Notes: generated by a model not told the origin, from the letters alone. Shown: positions 34,570 through 47,129, counted from the first letter of the stretch. The stretch: DNA of 64,000 bases from Phocaeicola faecalis (GCF_021730445.1 NZ_JADNRM010000017.1:1-64000); one strand, 5' to 3'. Numbers and translations are program-made.

Positions 34570-35892
34570 CTATGATTGCTTGAATTTATATTTAAGTCCA
34601 TACTCTTCAAGTTTGCTGTATAGTGTTGTCCTGCCTATGCCGAGCAGTTCTGCGGCGACACTCCGGTTGCCGTTTGCCTGTTTCAACGCACGCAATATCC
34701 GCTCCTTATCCTCCGCGTCATTGCGCAAGGCGAAGCTGACAGTAGAGGTCGGTTTCGTCACGGCAAGTTCCAGATGCTCTTTCATGACAACACCTTCCTG
34801 CGCCTGCAATACAGCACCCATAACTTTCTGCCGAAGTTCCCGCACGTTGCCCGGCCATGCGTGTGTCAGCAACGCTTTACGTGCTTCGGAACTGAACCCG
34901 CTCACGCTACACTCCAGCTCTCTGTTTGCCATATCACGGAAGAACTCTGCCAGCGGCATAATGTCTTCTTGACAGTCACGCAACGGAGGAACGGTTATCC
35001 CGAAGTCGTGCAGGCGGTACAGAAGATCCTGCCGAAAACGCTTTTCATTCACCGATACCTCCAAATCTTCATTGGTAGCAGCGATGATGCGGACATTGAA
35101 ATTCCGGTCTGCCTTGTCTCCGACCGGGCGATACCGCCTCTCCTGTATGGCACGGAGCAACATCTGTTGGGTTTCCAACGCGAGGTTTCCTACCTCGTCC
35201 AGAAACAACGTGCCGCCTTCCGCCTCATGGAAATATCCTTTCTTGGCATTGTCCGCACCTGTAAATGCACCTTTGACGTGTCCGAAGAAAGCCGACGGTG
35301 CAAGCTCTTTGGAGAGTGAACCGCAGTCCACCGCCACAAATGGCTTGCCTGCACGTTTGCTCTTGTCATGCAACAGGTGGGCAATATGCTCCTTGCCCGT
35401 GCCGTTCTCACCAAATATCATCACGCTCATATCGGTGGCGGCTACCAGCCTTATGCGGTGCATGATTTTCTGAAAGGCGGAACCTTCACGGGCGAATATA
35501 GGCATACGGCGTTGTCCTGCCTGACGTTCTTTCAGTATGGAACGGATCAGGGGGACAAGTTTATCCTCCACAAGCTGTTTGGGAATATAGTCTATCGAGC
35601 CGAGTTTCATGCTTTCCACGGCGGTATTAACTTCGGCGTAGTCGGTCATAATGATGAAGGGCTGCATCTTTCCCTCCTTTCGCATCCAGCACAAAAGGTC
35701 TATGCCACTGCCGTCAGGCAGACGCAGGTCGGCAACCACGATATCATTATCTGTTGCCTGTTGCAGATGTTTCTTCGCGGTTGAGAGGTGGTAAGCCTTC
35801 ATATTGCGGTAGCCCTCCCGTGACAGCATATTGCAGACATATTCGCAATACACGATGTTGTCTTCCACCACAATTATTTTTGTCTTATTCAT
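34570..35892 (-). CDS. rteB: RteB, NtrC-type response regulator
   Basis: A 440-residue protein. It has an N-terminal receiver domain (VVEDN, and the phospho-acceptor Asp in VVADLRLPDGSG) and a sigma-54-type AAA domain with Walker A GENGTGKE and the GAFTGA loop. A C-terminal Fis-type helix-turn-helix follows (RSVAAELLGIGRTTLYSKL). In CTnDOT it is the partner of RteA and activates rteC. It overlaps rteA by 8 bp in the tetQ operon. Confidence 0.9.
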   Translation of the reverse strand: MNKTKIIVVEDNIVYCEYVCNMLSREGYRNMKAYHLSTAKKHLQQATDNDIVVADLRLPDGSGIDLLCWMRKEGKMQPFIIMTDYAEVNTAVESMKLGSIDYIPKQLVEDKLVPLIRSILKERQAGQRRMPIFAREGSAFQKIMHRIRLVAATDMSVMIFGENGTGKEHIAHLLHDKSKRAGKPFVAVDCGSLSKELAPSAFFGHVKGAFTGADNAKKGYFHEAEGGTLFLDEVGNLALETQQMLLRAIQERRYRPVGDKADRNFNVRIIAATNEDLEVSVNEKRFRQDLLYRLHDFGITVPPLRDCQEDIMPLAEFFRDMANRELECSVSGFSSEARKALLTHAWPGNVRELRQKVMGAVLQAQEGVVMKEHLELAVTKPTSTVSFALRNDAEDKERILRALKQANGNRSVAAELLGIGRTTLYSKLEEYGLKYKFKQS

Positions 35893-38203
35893 CTTCGTAT
35901 TTTCTCCTTTCCTCTTCTGCCAACCGTATTATTTCCACTCCCTTATCCAGCACGGCAGTCACGGCATGGCTTAACGCTTCACCATCCGGGAGAGCATCGC
36001 CACGAAGCAATCCGTAAAGTACATTCAGCGGTTGGTCGGCACGGAGCACCTCCCACGAACTGCGCAGGTGGTGGATCAGGGAATCCAGCTTTTGCAGGTC
36101 TTTTTCTTTTGCTGCATCCCGTACCGCCTGCATTTCCTTTTCTGTTTCAGTTATCAACTTTTCCAGCATGACGGCTTCATTGCCATAGGACAATAAGGCG
36201 GAAAAGTCCGGTTTCCCGTCCGGTGTCGCTTTTATGGCACACCTGTCGGAAACCTCCATCAGTTCCGATATGGAGAACGGTTTGAACAGGCATCCGGCAA
36301 AGCCTTTTGCCAATAGTTCCCCTTTGTTACAACTGCCCGAAGCGGTTGCCACAACCACCGGGATTGTTGGTGAATTGCCCACGTTGGACGAACGCAACAG
36401 TTCCAGCAATTCGAAACCGTTTATATCGGGCATATTCAAGTCTGTCAGCAACAGGCTGTATTCTTTCTGGCGTATCATTTCCATCAGTGCCGCAGCATCG
36501 GTGCAAGTGTCGCAGTGTATTCCTTCTTGGGAATACATCTCTTTCAGCATCAGAAGTAATACCTCATCATTGTCAATGGCGACAACATCATGGAATTTAT
36601 TGTTATGATAAACAGGTGTATTGCTTGTATATCCAAGCTGTTCTTCAGCTTCCTGCATAGAAATTTCAACTGTGAAACGACTGCCTTTCCCTTTCTTGCT
36701 GTCTAAACGGATTGTTCCGCCAAGCATCGACACAATATTACGCATTATGGCAAGCCCAAGCCCGAAACCCTCCTTTGCGGCGGCATTTGATAGACGTTCA
36801 AACGCACCGAACGCTTGTTTCTGTTCCTCTTCTGTCATGCCTGTACCTGTATCTTCAACGACCAGTGTCAGAACTCCATTATCATATTCAGTAATCAAAG
36901 AAACACCGCCTTCTTCTGTGAACTTGACAGCGTTTGACAGCAGGTTATTCCCGATTTGTATTATTCGCTCTTTGTCGGTCAATACAATGGCATCGTGTCC
37001 AGTCTTCACGGACAAGGACAGCCCTTTGTTCACGGCAACAGGCATGAACTCCGTTTCAAGTGTGTGCGTGATTGCTGAAATCCGGCAGGGTGACAGACGG
37101 GGCTGTTCCTTGCCGTTGTCCAGGCGGAAGAAGTCAAGCAAAGTGTTAAGCATATCCCGCATACGGTCGGAGGATTGCAGTATGTTTTGGATATACTGCC
37201 CGGACTTATCCTCACACTGTTCTTTCCGTATCAGTCCGGCATAGCCTGTTATTGCTGTCAGCGGTGTGCGCAGTTCATGGGTGATAGTATGTACCGCCTT
37301 CTTCCTTGACGTTATCAGTGCCTCGTTCCGTTGTACGGATTGTTCCAGTTGCCTTATCAAATCAGTTGTCTTGTGCTTGTATTGTTTAATGCTTTTTGCA
37401 TCACGATGTATGATGATGTAGGAAATTAACAACAATAGAAGAACGAATCCCATTAAACCGCCTACTTGCATAAATGACTTTTCACGCATGGCAACTATTT
37501 CGTTTTCCCGGCTTTGCAGTTCGGTTTGTACCTTTTCTTCTATTTGGCAAATCAATTCTTGCAGTTGTCTGTTAAGTTCTGCATTACGAGCTGCAAGGCT
37601 GTCGGCTTGTTCCGACAATTGGCGATCCTGCACTTTCTGTTCGCTGATTACGTTTCTATTGACCGAATGAAGGATAGTGGTTGATACTGCTGGAGTTACT
37701 TCCTTTTTTTTGCCGAATATGCCTAAGAAACCTTTTCGTTTTGGCTTTTTGGACTGTTCCTGCACACTTTTCTGTACAATAACCGGAATTTGATTGGCTA
37801 TCTTCTTGTTAATAGATTGTTGTTCATCCATTAACCGGACTATCTGGAACATCTGTCGTTCCTTATCCTCTAAAAGACTGCGCACACTATCGATGCGCTC
37901 TGCTGGATAGGTGGCCTTGAAACGGCAGAGCATACTGTCCATTGCCATACGCCGTGCATGGTAATGCTCGATATCTTTATCGTTCCATTCCAGTATTGTT
38001 TCACCCAATAGAGAAAATTTTATCATTTGAATATTGATATTGTTTATTTCTTTTCGGAGCTCGTCTATTTTTTTATTGCCAAGTTCTAATGCTTCTATCT
38101 CCTGCCATTCATAGAGGCTATTATATGCCATACATCCGATAAGAATGGAGATAAGTATATATCCCAACCGTATTGCCTTATAGAAATTTCCTGACCGCTC
38201 CAT
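35885..38203 (-). CDS. rteA: RteA, hybrid sensor histidine kinase
   Basis: A 772-residue protein. Two membrane segments (about 10-28 and 245-265) flank a helical sensor region. A HisKA domain follows (HELRTPLTAITGY, phospho-His), then a HATPase domain (NNLLSNAVKF, EDTGTGM), a receiver domain (LLLTDLNMPDINGFELL) and a C-terminal Hpt-like domain (LIHHLRSSW). With RteB it relays the signal for ICE excision in CTnDOT. Its ATG overlaps the tetQ stop codon by one base (TAATG). Confidence 0.9.
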   Translation of the reverse strand: MERSGNFYKAIRLGYILISILIGCMAYNSLYEWQEIEALELGNKKIDELRKEINNINIQMIKFSLLGETILEWNDKDIEHYHARRMAMDSMLCRFKATYPAERIDSVRSLLEDKERQMFQIVRLMDEQQSINKKIANQIPVIVQKSVQEQSKKPKRKGFLGIFGKKKEVTPAVSTTILHSVNRNVISEQKVQDRQLSEQADSLAARNAELNRQLQELICQIEEKVQTELQSRENEIVAMREKSFMQVGGLMGFVLLLLLISYIIIHRDAKSIKQYKHKTTDLIRQLEQSVQRNEALITSRKKAVHTITHELRTPLTAITGYAGLIRKEQCEDKSGQYIQNILQSSDRMRDMLNTLLDFFRLDNGKEQPRLSPCRISAITHTLETEFMPVAVNKGLSLSVKTGHDAIVLTDKERIIQIGNNLLSNAVKFTEEGGVSLITEYDNGVLTLVVEDTGTGMTEEEQKQAFGAFERLSNAAAKEGFGLGLAIMRNIVSMLGGTIRLDSKKGKGSRFTVEISMQEAEEQLGYTSNTPVYHNNKFHDVVAIDNDEVLLLMLKEMYSQEGIHCDTCTDAAALMEMIRQKEYSLLLTDLNMPDINGFELLELLRSSNVGNSPTIPVVVATASGSCNKGELLAKGFAGCLFKPFSISELMEVSDRCAIKATPDGKPDFSALLSYGNEAVMLEKLITETEKEMQAVRDAAKEKDLQKLDSLIHHLRSSWEVLRADQPLNVLYGLLRGDALPDGEALSHAVTAVLDKGVEIIRLAEEERRKYEDE

Positions 38204-40128
38204 TATTTTAATGACATTGATTTTTGGAACATGAATAAAAGTTTATCTTTTTCGTTCATGCGGATATTATCAGAATAACCGTCTTTTGTTATTTGATACC
38301 CACATGGCTTAACCATAAAAATGCCTAAGCCCTTAGTGTACGAACTTACTTCTGAGGCATAGTCTTTACTTGTATTTAATGGAACTTTCCCTTTAATATG
38401 ACACCACTCATTATTACAACTGATGTCTTCAATCTCAGACATCAGTTTTTGCAAATCTGTAATAGCTTTGGAACTCGCTACTTGGGGTATCTGCAACTCA
38501 AAACAGAGCATCGGTTCGAGAATGTCCACACCTGACTGTTGCAAAGCCAGCCTGAAGACATAAGGGGTCAGCTGTCTGAAATCAGCAGGTGTACTTACCG
38601 GGCTATAATACTCGGCTTGAGTAAAAGTTACTTTCAGATCTGTCACTTCCCATCCATGTAAACCAGATTGGCAAGACATACGAATCCCTTCAAAAACGGC
38701 ATTTTGAAAAGAATGGTTCAGATAACCATAGGAGATGTCACTTTCGATTTGCAACCCTGCCCCTAACGGTAAGGGTTCAAGAGTCAGCCCTATTGTGGCC
38801 CAGTAAGGGTTGGGTGGTACTTCGATCTGAATAATCTTATTGACCTTTTTTATAGGTCGTTCTTTGTAGATAGTCTTGATCTCATCAAAATGGACCTTTA
38901 CGGAAAATCGTTCTTCCAGCAATGTCTGTATGATTTCCTTTTGGGTCAAACCATATAACGAGATTTCCAATTCATCACTATATGAGTTTATGGAAAAGGA
39001 CAAAGACGGGTCTTCAATCCACAATGTATTCAGAGCGGATATCACCTTGCTTCTCTCTTCGGGCTTATTTGGCCGGACGGAGGATTTGAGAGCGGGATGC
39101 TGATGAGATAATCCTTGAATCAAACAAGGTTTAGCACCTAAATAATCTCCGATTCGAAAATCTTCTATATCTTCTACAATCGCGATATCATTGGCACCCA
39201 CTTCATCAACATTTATCTCTCTGCCCTGATAAATAGTCTTTAGATTTTTAATCTTGATGAATTTTTCCGAATCGTTGATTCTTACAACGTCTCGAAGTCT
39301 CAGACTTCCGTCAATTATTTTAAGAAAACTTCTTTTATGCCCTTTGGGGTCATGCTCTATCTTATAGAGATAAGCTGAAAGTCTGTTTGAGACTGATGCC
39401 GGAGGAAGTATAAAAGAAGAAATGGCGTCCAACAACTCATTGATACCGATATTGAACATTGCTGATCCATGTAGCACCGGATAGACTTTGGCTTTTGCCA
39501 CAAGAGCGATTATCGTATTCCAATAATCAGCCGGTGAAATTTCGCTATCCGCCAAATATCGTTCTAATATATCGTCGTCATGGTTGCATACAAATTCTTT
39601 GTATTCTTCCTTTATATATGTTTGGGAGCAAACCGGATAAACCGATCCATCGACAACAGTTTGCATAAACAGGACATCTTGCGACAGATTTGTTTTTATA
39701 TCCATATACAAACGCTCCAAATTCACACCGGCACGGTCAATCTTATTGATAAATATAATTGTCGGGATTTGCAGCTTTTGTAAAGTACTGAACAGCAACT
39801 TTGTCTGCGCTTGTATGCCTTCCTTTGCGGATAAGATGAGGACTGCTCCATCAAGCATTTTGAATGTCCGCTCCACTTCCGCAATAAAATCCATGTGTCC
39901 CGGAGTGTCAATGATATTGCATTTCACTCCATTCCAGATAATAGATGTCGTAGAAGCCCGGACAGTAATTCCTCTACGTTTCTCTATATCCATAGAGTCC
40001 GTTATGGTGTCACCATTATCCACACGGCCGCACTTTTCCGTTGCTCCACTGGCAAACAGCAGATTCTCGGTTACGGAAGTTTTTCCTGCATCAATGTGAG
40101 CAAGAATTCCTAAATTTATAATATTCAT
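38203..40128 (-). CDS. tetQ: Tetracycline resistance ribosomal protection protein TetQ
   Basis: A 641-residue EF-G-like GTPase that releases tetracycline from the ribosome. G1 is [10 protein letters not shown]3 is DTPGH and G4 is NKID. The start at 40128 ([15 protein letters not shown]) gives the conventional protein; a 16-codon in-frame extension to 40176 is also used in some annotations. It heads the tetQ-rteA-rteB operon, which in CTnDOT is controlled by translational attenuation in the tetQ leader. Confidence 0.95.
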
Positions 40129-40280
40129 TTGGATTAAGCAATAATATACTACAGTAGATGCATTGTCGAAACGCACCTTTTAATACCTCCTCGTAGCATA
40201 TGAGAACTACAGGATTACTAACTCGTATTAATATGTATATTATTACTGCCGCATAACGATTACAAAATTACACAAAAAAA
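40129..40280 (-). promoter_or_regulatory. tetQ leader/promoter region
   Basis: AT-rich region upstream of tetQ. In CTnDOT the equivalent leader contains a short leader peptide and hairpins that hide the tetQ start until tetracycline stalls the ribosome. Short complementary segments are present (for example around TAATAATATACATATTA), but the attenuator pairs were not resolved by eye. Confidence 0.5.
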
Positions 40281-40633
40281 TATATCTAACAAAAGTGGGA
40301 GGATTTTTTAACTTTTTACCATAGACATTTTATTAGGGAAGCGTAGGTTCAACTGGCAAGTACAAATAAGTAGAAATGTTTGAACAACACCGTTTTAGGA
40401 AGTTGAAAAATCAAGTTTCTCTCTCGGTATAGCGTTTATTTTGGCCAATATCTTCTTTAGTTTAGCATTTGTGTATTTCCCATTCGTGTTCTATTTAGCT
40501 CCTTATTATGAGTATGTAGCAAGTTACTTATCAAATTCAGCCTCTTTGAGGGTCAAATATGGTTTTGCAAATGGTGACTGACAAGACATAAACAAGGTCA
40601 GCAGGAATTTTTTACATAAATGGACATGAATGT
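40281..40633. other. Non-coding stretch between tetQ and the methylase-helicase
   Basis: AT-rich DNA with only very short open frames. No recognised gene, IS end or clear terminator is visible. A deleted accessory segment is possible, because related ICEs carry further resistance genes in this part. Confidence 0.5.
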
Positions 40634-40790
40634 ATATAACCTAAAATAAGAATAAATTTTAATAAGGGCTGCCCAAAAAGAAAAAAATGCAGTTGCCATC
40701 CTATAGATACTTGCAGAAAGGATAAAATTTACTTTTAGACCTTTTGGGATAGCCCTTATTAATACTTCAGATAAAATTCCTTAGGTTATA
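40634..40790. repeat. Nested inverted-repeat module, probable MITE and terminator
   Basis: The outer arms TATAACCTAA (40635-40644) and TTAGGTTATA (40781-40790) enclose an inner pair AATAAGGGCTGCCCAAAA (40661-40678) and TTTTGGGATAGCCCTTATT (40742-40760). The right outer arm contains the stop codon of the methylase-helicase gene. The inner ends resemble IS termini of the GGGCTGtCCCAAAA type. This is the second such module in the ICE (compare 28184-28314). Confidence 0.65.
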
Positions 40791-43700
40791 TTTTCAATCC
40801 TTTGGACCGGGTTTCCTCCTTGGCATACAGTCCCGGACGCCCGATTATGACATGGTTGGCAACGATACTATCCGCCGGACTGCGTATCTGCGGCGGTGCA
40901 TTTTCGGGATATTGCGCCTGCCTGTTCCTCACATCTTCCGCTTCCGGCTTGAGCTGTTGCCCTTCATTCTCCTTTTCTGCGACTTCGGGCGTGGGTGGCG
41001 CAAGCTCCAGCTGAATTTTTCGGTCAAGGGCGGCAAGTTCGGACTTCAACTGCTTCAGCTCGTCCTCCTTCTTCCACACCTTACCCGCTATCTCCTGTAA
41101 CTGCGGTATCTCCATCTCCAGCACCTCGTTCTTCGCCTTGTACTGGTCGATGATGGAGGGTATCCTCTCCATCGCGTTGAGGAAGTTGCGGGCGGCGGCC
41201 AACGGGTCAGCCATCGCCAGATGCCCGTTGTTGTAGGTGTACTTGTAGTTCCCCTCGACCACGAAGCGGTTGTCGGTGAACTCCAATCCCTCTTTGAGTA
41301 TCCTTTCGCTCACCACCTTTATCGGAAAACCGTAAAGTTCACCGACCTGCGTGTACAACCCTCCGGTCGTGGCATTCTTGGCTATCTCCTGCAAACGCTT
41401 TCCGATGACCTTCTCATCGGCGGAATCCACTCCGTCCACCTTTATTATATTAAGGCGGTTGCCCTCCTTGTCGGTCTGCACCACCGACAGGAAGCGGTTC
41501 CAGTCCTCCGTCATGGCATCTATGAAAGCCGTGTTGTTGCGCAACTCGCCGGTCTTTGACTCCAGCTTGAACTCCGAATCACGCTTGCCCTTGTTGAACG
41601 ACTTGCGTTCCCCTTCGAGCGATGCGATCCGCTTTTCCAGTTTCGCCTTGTCCAACAGGTCGGTATTGCCGGAGAGCAACGCCATGTATTCCGAGAAATT
41701 CATGCCCGATTTTTCGTCCATTGCCCCCTCGTCGATGGTACGCGCACCCATCGCACCGCTTTTGAGCTGGCTTATGAAAGTCTGCTTGCAGTGCAGGAGG
41801 TTGAACTTGTAGCTGTCCAGTGACTTCTCCACCGCGTAGATGATTACATCCACGTTGTTCCCGGCGAAATGTTTGGCAATCTCATTACCTGCCCTAACTC
41901 CGCGTCCGTCACGCTGTTGCAAGTCGGACGGTCGCCACGGCGTATCGAGATGATGGATAGCCACACACCGTTTCTGGGCGTTCACACCCGTTCCGAGCAT
42001 AGAGGTAGAGCCGAACAGCACACGCACCGTCCCGGCGTTCATGGCGTCTATCACCGCCTTCCGCGCCTTGTCGGTCTTGCACTCCTGAATGAAGCGCACC
42101 TCGCTTGGCGGTATACCGTAGTCCTCCGTCAGTTTGCGCTTGATTTCCGAATAGACGTTCCACCCGTCGCCCGGCTGGTATGTCCCCAAATCAGAGAAAA
42201 CGAACTGCGTGCCTTTCTGGGCGTCGTATTTTTGATAATACTCCGCGATCATCTTGGCACAGTGACTCGCTTTGTTGTCGGGATGATCTTCGTAATTCGG
42301 GTCTATCATGCGCATGTCGAGTGCCATTTTCCGGGCATAGTCCGTGGCGATGAGCATCTTCGCCTTTTCTTCCGTTTCCGAAAGCGGCAGCCTGCCCAAC
42401 AAGGTGGCATCGCCCGTCTTGGCGAACTGCATCAGTTTCTGTATGAAGTCCTCCTGTTCCGGCGTGGGCGGTATATGGTGCAGTATCTCGTTCTTGGCAG
42501 GACGGTCAACGCCCACATCCTCCGCCGTGCGGTAGTCCGTGATTTCATTATAGAAGGCGGCAAGCTCCGGCACTTTGATGAAGTAGCGGAAACGCTCCTT
42601 CTGGACCACATTGTTCGTCACGTTAAATTCAAAATCCGTCGTCTTCTTGGCAAATATCGCCGCCCAAGCGTCGAAACACCTTATGTCCTGCCGTTCCAGC
42701 TCCTTCGGGCGCAGGTACTTGAACAGCAGGTACAATTCAGTCAGTGAGTTGCTGATAGTCGTGCCGGAGAGGAAGGTCGCACCCAAGTCTTTTCCTGTGC
42801 GCTCCTGTATGGTGCGTATGGCAAAGAGCATGTTAAGTGCCTTCTGGCTTCCCTCGCTGTTTCCCAATCCCGCCACACGGTCGTGGCGCGTGTTGAAAGT
42901 CAGATTCTTGAACTGGTGGCTCTCATCTATGAAGATGTGGTCGATGCCCATCTGCTTGAAATCCACCACGTCGTCCGTGCGTGACTTTATGGCGTGTTCC
43001 ACCTTCTCCAGCTTCGCTTCAAGGTTGTGCTTGCGCTTCTCCAATCCTTTCAGCATCGCCCGCGACACGTTCTTTCCCTGCTGCCGTAGCACTTCGAGGT
43101 TTTCCTCCACCGTGTCAAGCTCTGCTTGCAGGATGCGCTGCTGCAATTCCGGCGACTGCGGTATCTTGCCGAACTGGTCGTGCGACATGATGACGCAATC
43201 GTAGTCGTTGTTCTTTATATTATTGAAGAAGCGCACACGGTTGGCGGTCGAAAAGTCCTTCTCCGAAGCGTACAGAATACGTGCGTTGGGATATGCCGCC
43301 TGATAGGTGGCTGCAATCTCCGCAACGTTGGCTTTCAGCCCGATAATCATCGGCTTGTGTGCCAAATTCAGACGCTTCATCTCATGCGCGGCGATGCACA
43401 TTATCAGCGTCTTACCGGTTCCCACCTCGTGGTCGCAAATTCCGCCGCCGTTCTGTTTCAACATCCAGACGCAATCCATCTGTGAGGGATAGACGCTCTT
43501 GATACCCCGGCTTGCCAGCCCTTTCAGGTTGAGGTCGGGAAAGGTCTGATGGGAGCCGTCGTAGCGCGGGCGCACGAAACAGTTGAACTTGCGGTTATAC
43601 ATCGTCACAAGCCGCTCCTTGAACTGCGGCGACTGCTCTTCGAGCCATTCGGAGAAGCCGTTTCGTATCTCGTCAATCTTGGCGTTGGCGAGTTGTATTC

Positions 43701-46602
43701 CCTCGCTGTCGCGCATCTTGATGTCGTTGCCATGCTCGTCCTTGCCGATGGACTTCATCATGTCAGGGCAGGTGTTGTGCAGGGCGTGTTTTAGGAGGTG
43801 CATACCGTCATAGTTCCGGTAATACCCCTTCACCAGAAACTCGTCCGTGATTTTCATGGTGCGGTAGCCGCACACCACCGAAAACTCGTCCATGCTTGCG
43901 GAATAGGCGATTTTCACCTCCGTGTCGAACAGCCGGCTCATGTAGGCGGCATAGACACCCGTCGGAATCCAGCGTTCCCCGAAATTGAAGTCCAGATCCT
44001 CGAAGGCGATGCGCTGCGGCTCGGCATCTTTCAGAGCCTCCAACGCCTGCTTCACCTCCGGCATACGCTCATTTTCGGGATTGTCACCCATCCATGCCTC
44101 TATGCGTTCCGCTTTCTCTATGACATTTCCGGCGATGAAACGGTCTTTGATTTCGTAACCGGTCACGAGCGGATTGTAGTAGATGCGCCCTTGCAGGGCA
44201 GTGAGCAAATCCTCCGCCGTGCTGTCGGTTATCTCCCGCATATAGTCGAGATTGACCGTACCATATTTGTTGAGCGACGCAGACAGGGCTTCTTCGGGAG
44301 AGCCTACGTTGGCATGGCTCTCCACCGCGAAGGAAACAGGATGCTCGAAGATGTCCGCCTTGACGAACTTTCCGTTTTCCATCCGTTCCAGCGAAAGGAT
44401 GTCGCGCCCGCCCGCATCCATCATCACTAACTTCACGTTCTGCTTGGCGTTGAGGTTGCCGTAGCGCATGACAAACTCATCGTAACAGGTATTCAGATGC
44501 TCTCGCCACGGAACATTTGCCTCGCGCCGGAGCGATTCATAACGGTACAGACGCTCGTAGGCGTCACGCAGCGACACATACAACAACGCCTTTTCCTTCT
44601 GGTATCCTTTCAGGTCGAGCGGCTGGAATGTCGCCCCGTATGGCGTGATGTCTTTCAGGTAGCCGATGTTATGACGCCCCCGGTCAGCCACCAGCGACCC
44701 TTCGCGCAGGTGCATCTCCGGCGTGCGGTGGTAGGCACGCGGAGAAAGGTCCACGACTTCCTCCTTCGGCTTTTCCGCTTCGATGTCGGGGAAAAGGAAA
44801 GTCCCCACCGCTTCCGATGGGGTATCTGTAACGGCAGGTGCGGCGACTGCCTCCGGCTGTGTTTCCTCCTGTCGTGGCTGCTCACGGGAAGTTTCCGGCA
44901 CGGCTTTCACTTCCGTCTTTTCCGCCACTTGTTTCTCGTTATGCTGCCTTGCCAGTTCCCGAAGTTCTTTCCTACGCTCCGGCGTCAAACCCATCATCAT
45001 TTCATAGAAACCGTTGATGGGAGGATTGGTATCCCAGTCCAGTGTGGCATAGATGTCGTCCGGGTCGGCAGGCTTGGCGGTGTTCTCCGCTTTCACCTCC
45101 TTATTCTCCATTGCGGGTTTTGCAGTTGGAGCTGTCGGTGTAACCGTGACTTTCGGTTTGGGCGGAGTGGACTTTGCCGTAACTGCCTTTTTCACCGTCT
45201 TTTTCTTTTTGGAGGTTTTCGGTTGGCTGACCTCTTCCGTCATCCCCCAGAGGTCAAGCAGGGTGAGCTGCACGCCTGCGGAATATTGCGGGCGCGGTTC
45301 TATCTCCGGCTTTTCATCTGCGGGTTGCGGCTTTTCTGTCGGAGTTTCCACCGTCTGCGCCGAGGATACTGTTTCCAATTTTATGGCAGGACGCTCTACT
45401 TTATTTTGAACGGCAACTTTTTCTTCCGTTCCTGCCTGCCGGATTGAACCCGAATACAAGCGCATGGCAAGCCTGTAATGGAAATCCTCGTCGAGCATAC
45501 GGCGCAAATCCCCGGCGATGCCTGCTGCCTTGCCCTCGTGCAGATAAACCATAGCGGGCTTCCCGTAGGGGTCTGTGTCAAGTTTCGCCATCGTATGCAC
45601 GATGCGTTCCGGGTGGTGGATGAAATAGGCGTTGTCGGTCAGGGCGGTTTTCGTGTCCGTCTGTATCACGGTCATCAGCCGCTCGTCCTGCGACATTTCC
45701 TTCTTGCTGAGGTTCTTTTGCAGGACAATCAGGTCACTGCCCACCTCCGTGCCCGCGTTGTCCGTGAACAGGTTGTTGGGCAGGCGTATCGCGGATACCA
45801 GATTGGCCTGACTGAACAGCTCGTTACGCACGGAGGTCTTGGTGCTATTCAATACCCCTTGCGAGGTGATGAACGCCACGATACCGCCGTCACGCACGGC
45901 ATCCAGTCCTTTGAGAAAGAAATAGTTGTGGATGGTTTTCTGGGCGGAGCGTCTGCCGAAAGAGTCGCTCCGCTGAAACTCCGCGTCGAACACGGCAATG
46001 TCACCGAACGGAATGTTGGACACCGCCAAGTCGAAATAATTGTTGAACGGTCTTTCGATTTTCTCAAAACCGCAGGTGCGCATTTTCTGGTCGGGATAGA
46101 GATGCCTCAAGATTGTACCCGTGAGCAGATCCTTCTCGAAAGCCATCACATCCGCATTGGGGCTGTGCCGCAGCATGGAATCCACGAACACGCCGACACC
46201 TGCCGACGGTTCGAGCATACGGGCGGGGCGGACGCTGTAATCTGCCAGCACGTCCGCGATGGTGTCGGTTATCTCTTTGGGGGTGTAGAAAGCGGTCAGC
46301 ACGGACGCTTTCAGCGAATCCACAAACCGCTTGTACTCTGTTTCGTCCTTGCTGTTCTCACGGATAAGCCTGTGCAGCTCCACCGTCGGGGCGAACAGTT
46401 CGAGGTCGGATTTCGCCCACCGGACGGCATCCGTCAGTTCCTTTGCAGGGTTGAGGATACATTTCAGACCGCCGAAACCGCAGTACCTTTGAAGTATGGC
46501 ACGCTCTTCGGTTGTCGCTGTCCTATTTTCCCTGTCAAGGATGAATGCCGTCCGTATCGCCTCGATGTTGTCCCGCAGTTTCTGTTTGCGGTTAAACGCC
46601 AT
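40786..46602 (-). CDS. Giant N6-adenine methylase-like/SNF2 helicase protein
   Basis: A 1938-residue protein. An N-terminal methyltransferase domain has the AdoMet motif [10 protein letters not shown] (130-139) and NIPF (196-199) in place of NPPY. A Pro/Lys-rich linker (about 400-640) follows. The C-terminal superfamily 2 helicase has HEVGTGKT near 1060, a DESH box near 1228 and [11 protein letters not shown] near 1570. Similar proteins occur on most Bacteroides ICEs (BmhA in CTn341, from memory). They may protect or process incoming DNA. The gene overlaps the DUF1896 gene by 11 bp. Confidence 0.85.
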   Translation of the reverse strand: MAFNRKQKLRDNIEAIRTAFILDRENRTATTEERAILQRYCGFGGLKCILNPAKELTDAVRWAKSDLELFAPTVELHRLIRENSKDETEYKRFVDSLKASVLTAFYTPKEITDTIADVLADYSVRPARMLEPSAGVGVFVDSMLRHSPNADVMAFEKDLLTGTILRHLYPDQKMRTCGFEKIERPFNNYFDLAVSNIPFGDIAVFDAEFQRSDSFGRRSAQKTIHNYFFLKGLDAVRDGGIVAFITSQGVLNSTKTSVRNELFSQANLVSAIRLPNNLFTDNAGTEVGSDLIVLQKNLSKKEMSQDERLMTVIQTDTKTALTDNAYFIHHPERIVHTMAKLDTDPYGKPAMVYLHEGKAAGIAGDLRRMLDEDFHYRLAMRLYSGSIRQAGTEEKVAVQNKVERPAIKLETVSSAQTVETPTEKPQPADEKPEIEPRPQYSAGVQLTLLDLWGMTEEVSQPKTSKKKKTVKKAVTAKSTPPKPKVTVTPTAPTAKPAMENKEVKAENTAKPADPDDIYATLDWDTNPPINGFYEMMMGLTPERRKELRELARQHNEKQVAEKTEVKAVPETSREQPRQEETQPEAVAAPAVTDTPSEAVGTFLFPDIEAEKPKEEVVDLSPRAYHRTPEMHLREGSLVADRGRHNIGYLKDITPYGATFQPLDLKGYQKEKALLYVSLRDAYERLYRYESLRREANVPWREHLNTCYDEFVMRYGNLNAKQNVKLVMMDAGGRDILSLERMENGKFVKADIFEHPVSFAVESHANVGSPEEALSASLNKYGTVNLDYMREITDSTAEDLLTALQGRIYYNPLVTGYEIKDRFIAGNVIEKAERIEAWMGDNPENERMPEVKQALEALKDAEPQRIAFEDLDFNFGERWIPTGVYAAYMSRLFDTEVKIAYSASMDEFSVVCGYRTMKITDEFLVKGYYRNYDGMHLLKHALHNTCPDMMKSIGKDEHGNDIKMRDSEGIQLANAKIDEIRNGFSEWLEEQSPQFKERLVTMYNRKFNCFVRPRYDGSHQTFPDLNLKGLASRGIKSVYPSQMDCVWMLKQNGGGICDHEVGTGKTLIMCIAAHEMKRLNLAHKPMIIGLKANVAEIAATYQAAYPNARILYASEKDFSTANRVRFFNNIKNNDYDCVIMSHDQFGKIPQSPELQQRILQAELDTVEENLEVLRQQGKNVSRAMLKGLEKRKHNLEAKLEKVEHAIKSRTDDVVDFKQMGIDHIFIDESHQFKNLTFNTRHDRVAGLGNSEGSQKALNMLFAIRTIQERTGKDLGATFLSGTTISNSLTELYLLFKYLRPKELERQDIRCFDAWAAIFAKKTTDFEFNVTNNVVQKERFRYFIKVPELAAFYNEITDYRTAEDVGVDRPAKNEILHHIPPTPEQEDFIQKLMQFAKTGDATLLGRLPLSETEEKAKMLIATDYARKMALDMRMIDPNYEDHPDNKASHCAKMIAEYYQKYDAQKGTQFVFSDLGTYQPGDGWNVYSEIKRKLTEDYGIPPSEVRFIQECKTDKARKAVIDAMNAGTVRVLFGSTSMLGTGVNAQKRCVAIHHLDTPWRPSDLQQRDGRGVRAGNEIAKHFAGNNVDVIIYAVEKSLDSYKFNLLHCKQTFISQLKSGAMGARTIDEGAMDEKSGMNFSEYMALLSGNTDLLDKAKLEKRIASLEGERKSFNKGKRDSEFKLESKTGELRNNTAFIDAMTEDWNRFLSVVQTDKEGNRLNIIKVDGVDSADEKVIGKRLQEIAKNATTGGLYTQVGELYGFPIKVVSERILKEGLEFTDNRFVVEGNYKYTYNNGHLAMADPLAAARNFLNAMERIPSIIDQYKAKNEVLEMEIPQLQEIAGKVWKKEDELKQLKSELAALDRKIQLELAPPTPEVAEKENEGQQLKPEAEDVRNRQAQYPENAPPQIRSPADSIVANHVIIGRPGLYAKEETRSKGLKI

Positions 46603-47044
46603 ATTCGTCTAAGTAAAGGACGGTTGCTCCCGTCAGCTCCGTGTAGAGCAGGTCGTAATCGGAAGACAGGGCGAAATTGTCATCCGAGAGGTCATAGACG
46701 GAGAACACGTTGCCGACAAGCGGCAGCAGTTTCAGGACAAAGGCTTCACGCTTCTCTTCCGGCACTTCATCGGCAAACTCGTTTTCCACGACTTCGCGGA
46801 GGATGGCGTAACGGGAATAATGCAGCCCGCGCAGCAGCGTGTCCATCGCCAGTTCCTGCGCACCATCGGCGGGATAGCCTTCAAGCCGTGCCCTCTCATA
46901 CGTTTCGGCGGCACGGTCGGCCCGTTCCCGTATGAAAGCGGTGTCGTCAGCCTGTTCAAACTTGTTCGTGCGGAGATAGTCCAGCAGGTACAGACCGTAA
47001 TAGGAAAAGTCGGTCTGACCCTCGTTTTTCTTCTTGTTGTTCAT
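46592..47044 (-). CDS. DUF1896 family protein
   Basis: A 150-residue acidic protein matching the DUF1896 family that accompanies the methylase-helicase on Bacteroides ICEs. Translation from ATG 47044 follows the shared leader CCGCTAAATCCAAAGTA. The longer frame to 47191 includes the terminator at 47105-47129 and is unlikely. Function unknown. Confidence 0.8.
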   Translation of the reverse strand: MNNKKKNEGQTDFSYYGLYLLDYLRTNKFEQADDTAFIRERADRAAETYERARLEGYPADGAQELAMDTLLRGLHYSRYAILREVVENEFADEVPEEKREAFVLKLLPLVGNVFSVYDLSDDNFALSSDYDLLYTELTGATVLYLDEYGV

Positions 47045-47090
47045 TACTTTGGATTTAGCGGATTGATAATTAACGGGATAATCGGTTGGA

Positions 47091-47129
47091 AAAAGGAAGA
47101 AAAAGGCACTCGGTATCCCTCCGAGTGCC
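47091..47129 (-). terminator. Intrinsic terminator after topoisomerase III
   Basis: GGCACTCGG (47105-47113) pairs perfectly with CCGAGTGCC (47121-47129) around a 7-nt loop. On the minus strand it is followed by TTTTTCTTCC. It ends the xis-orf3-exc operon ahead of the DUF1896/methylase unit. Confidence 0.85.
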
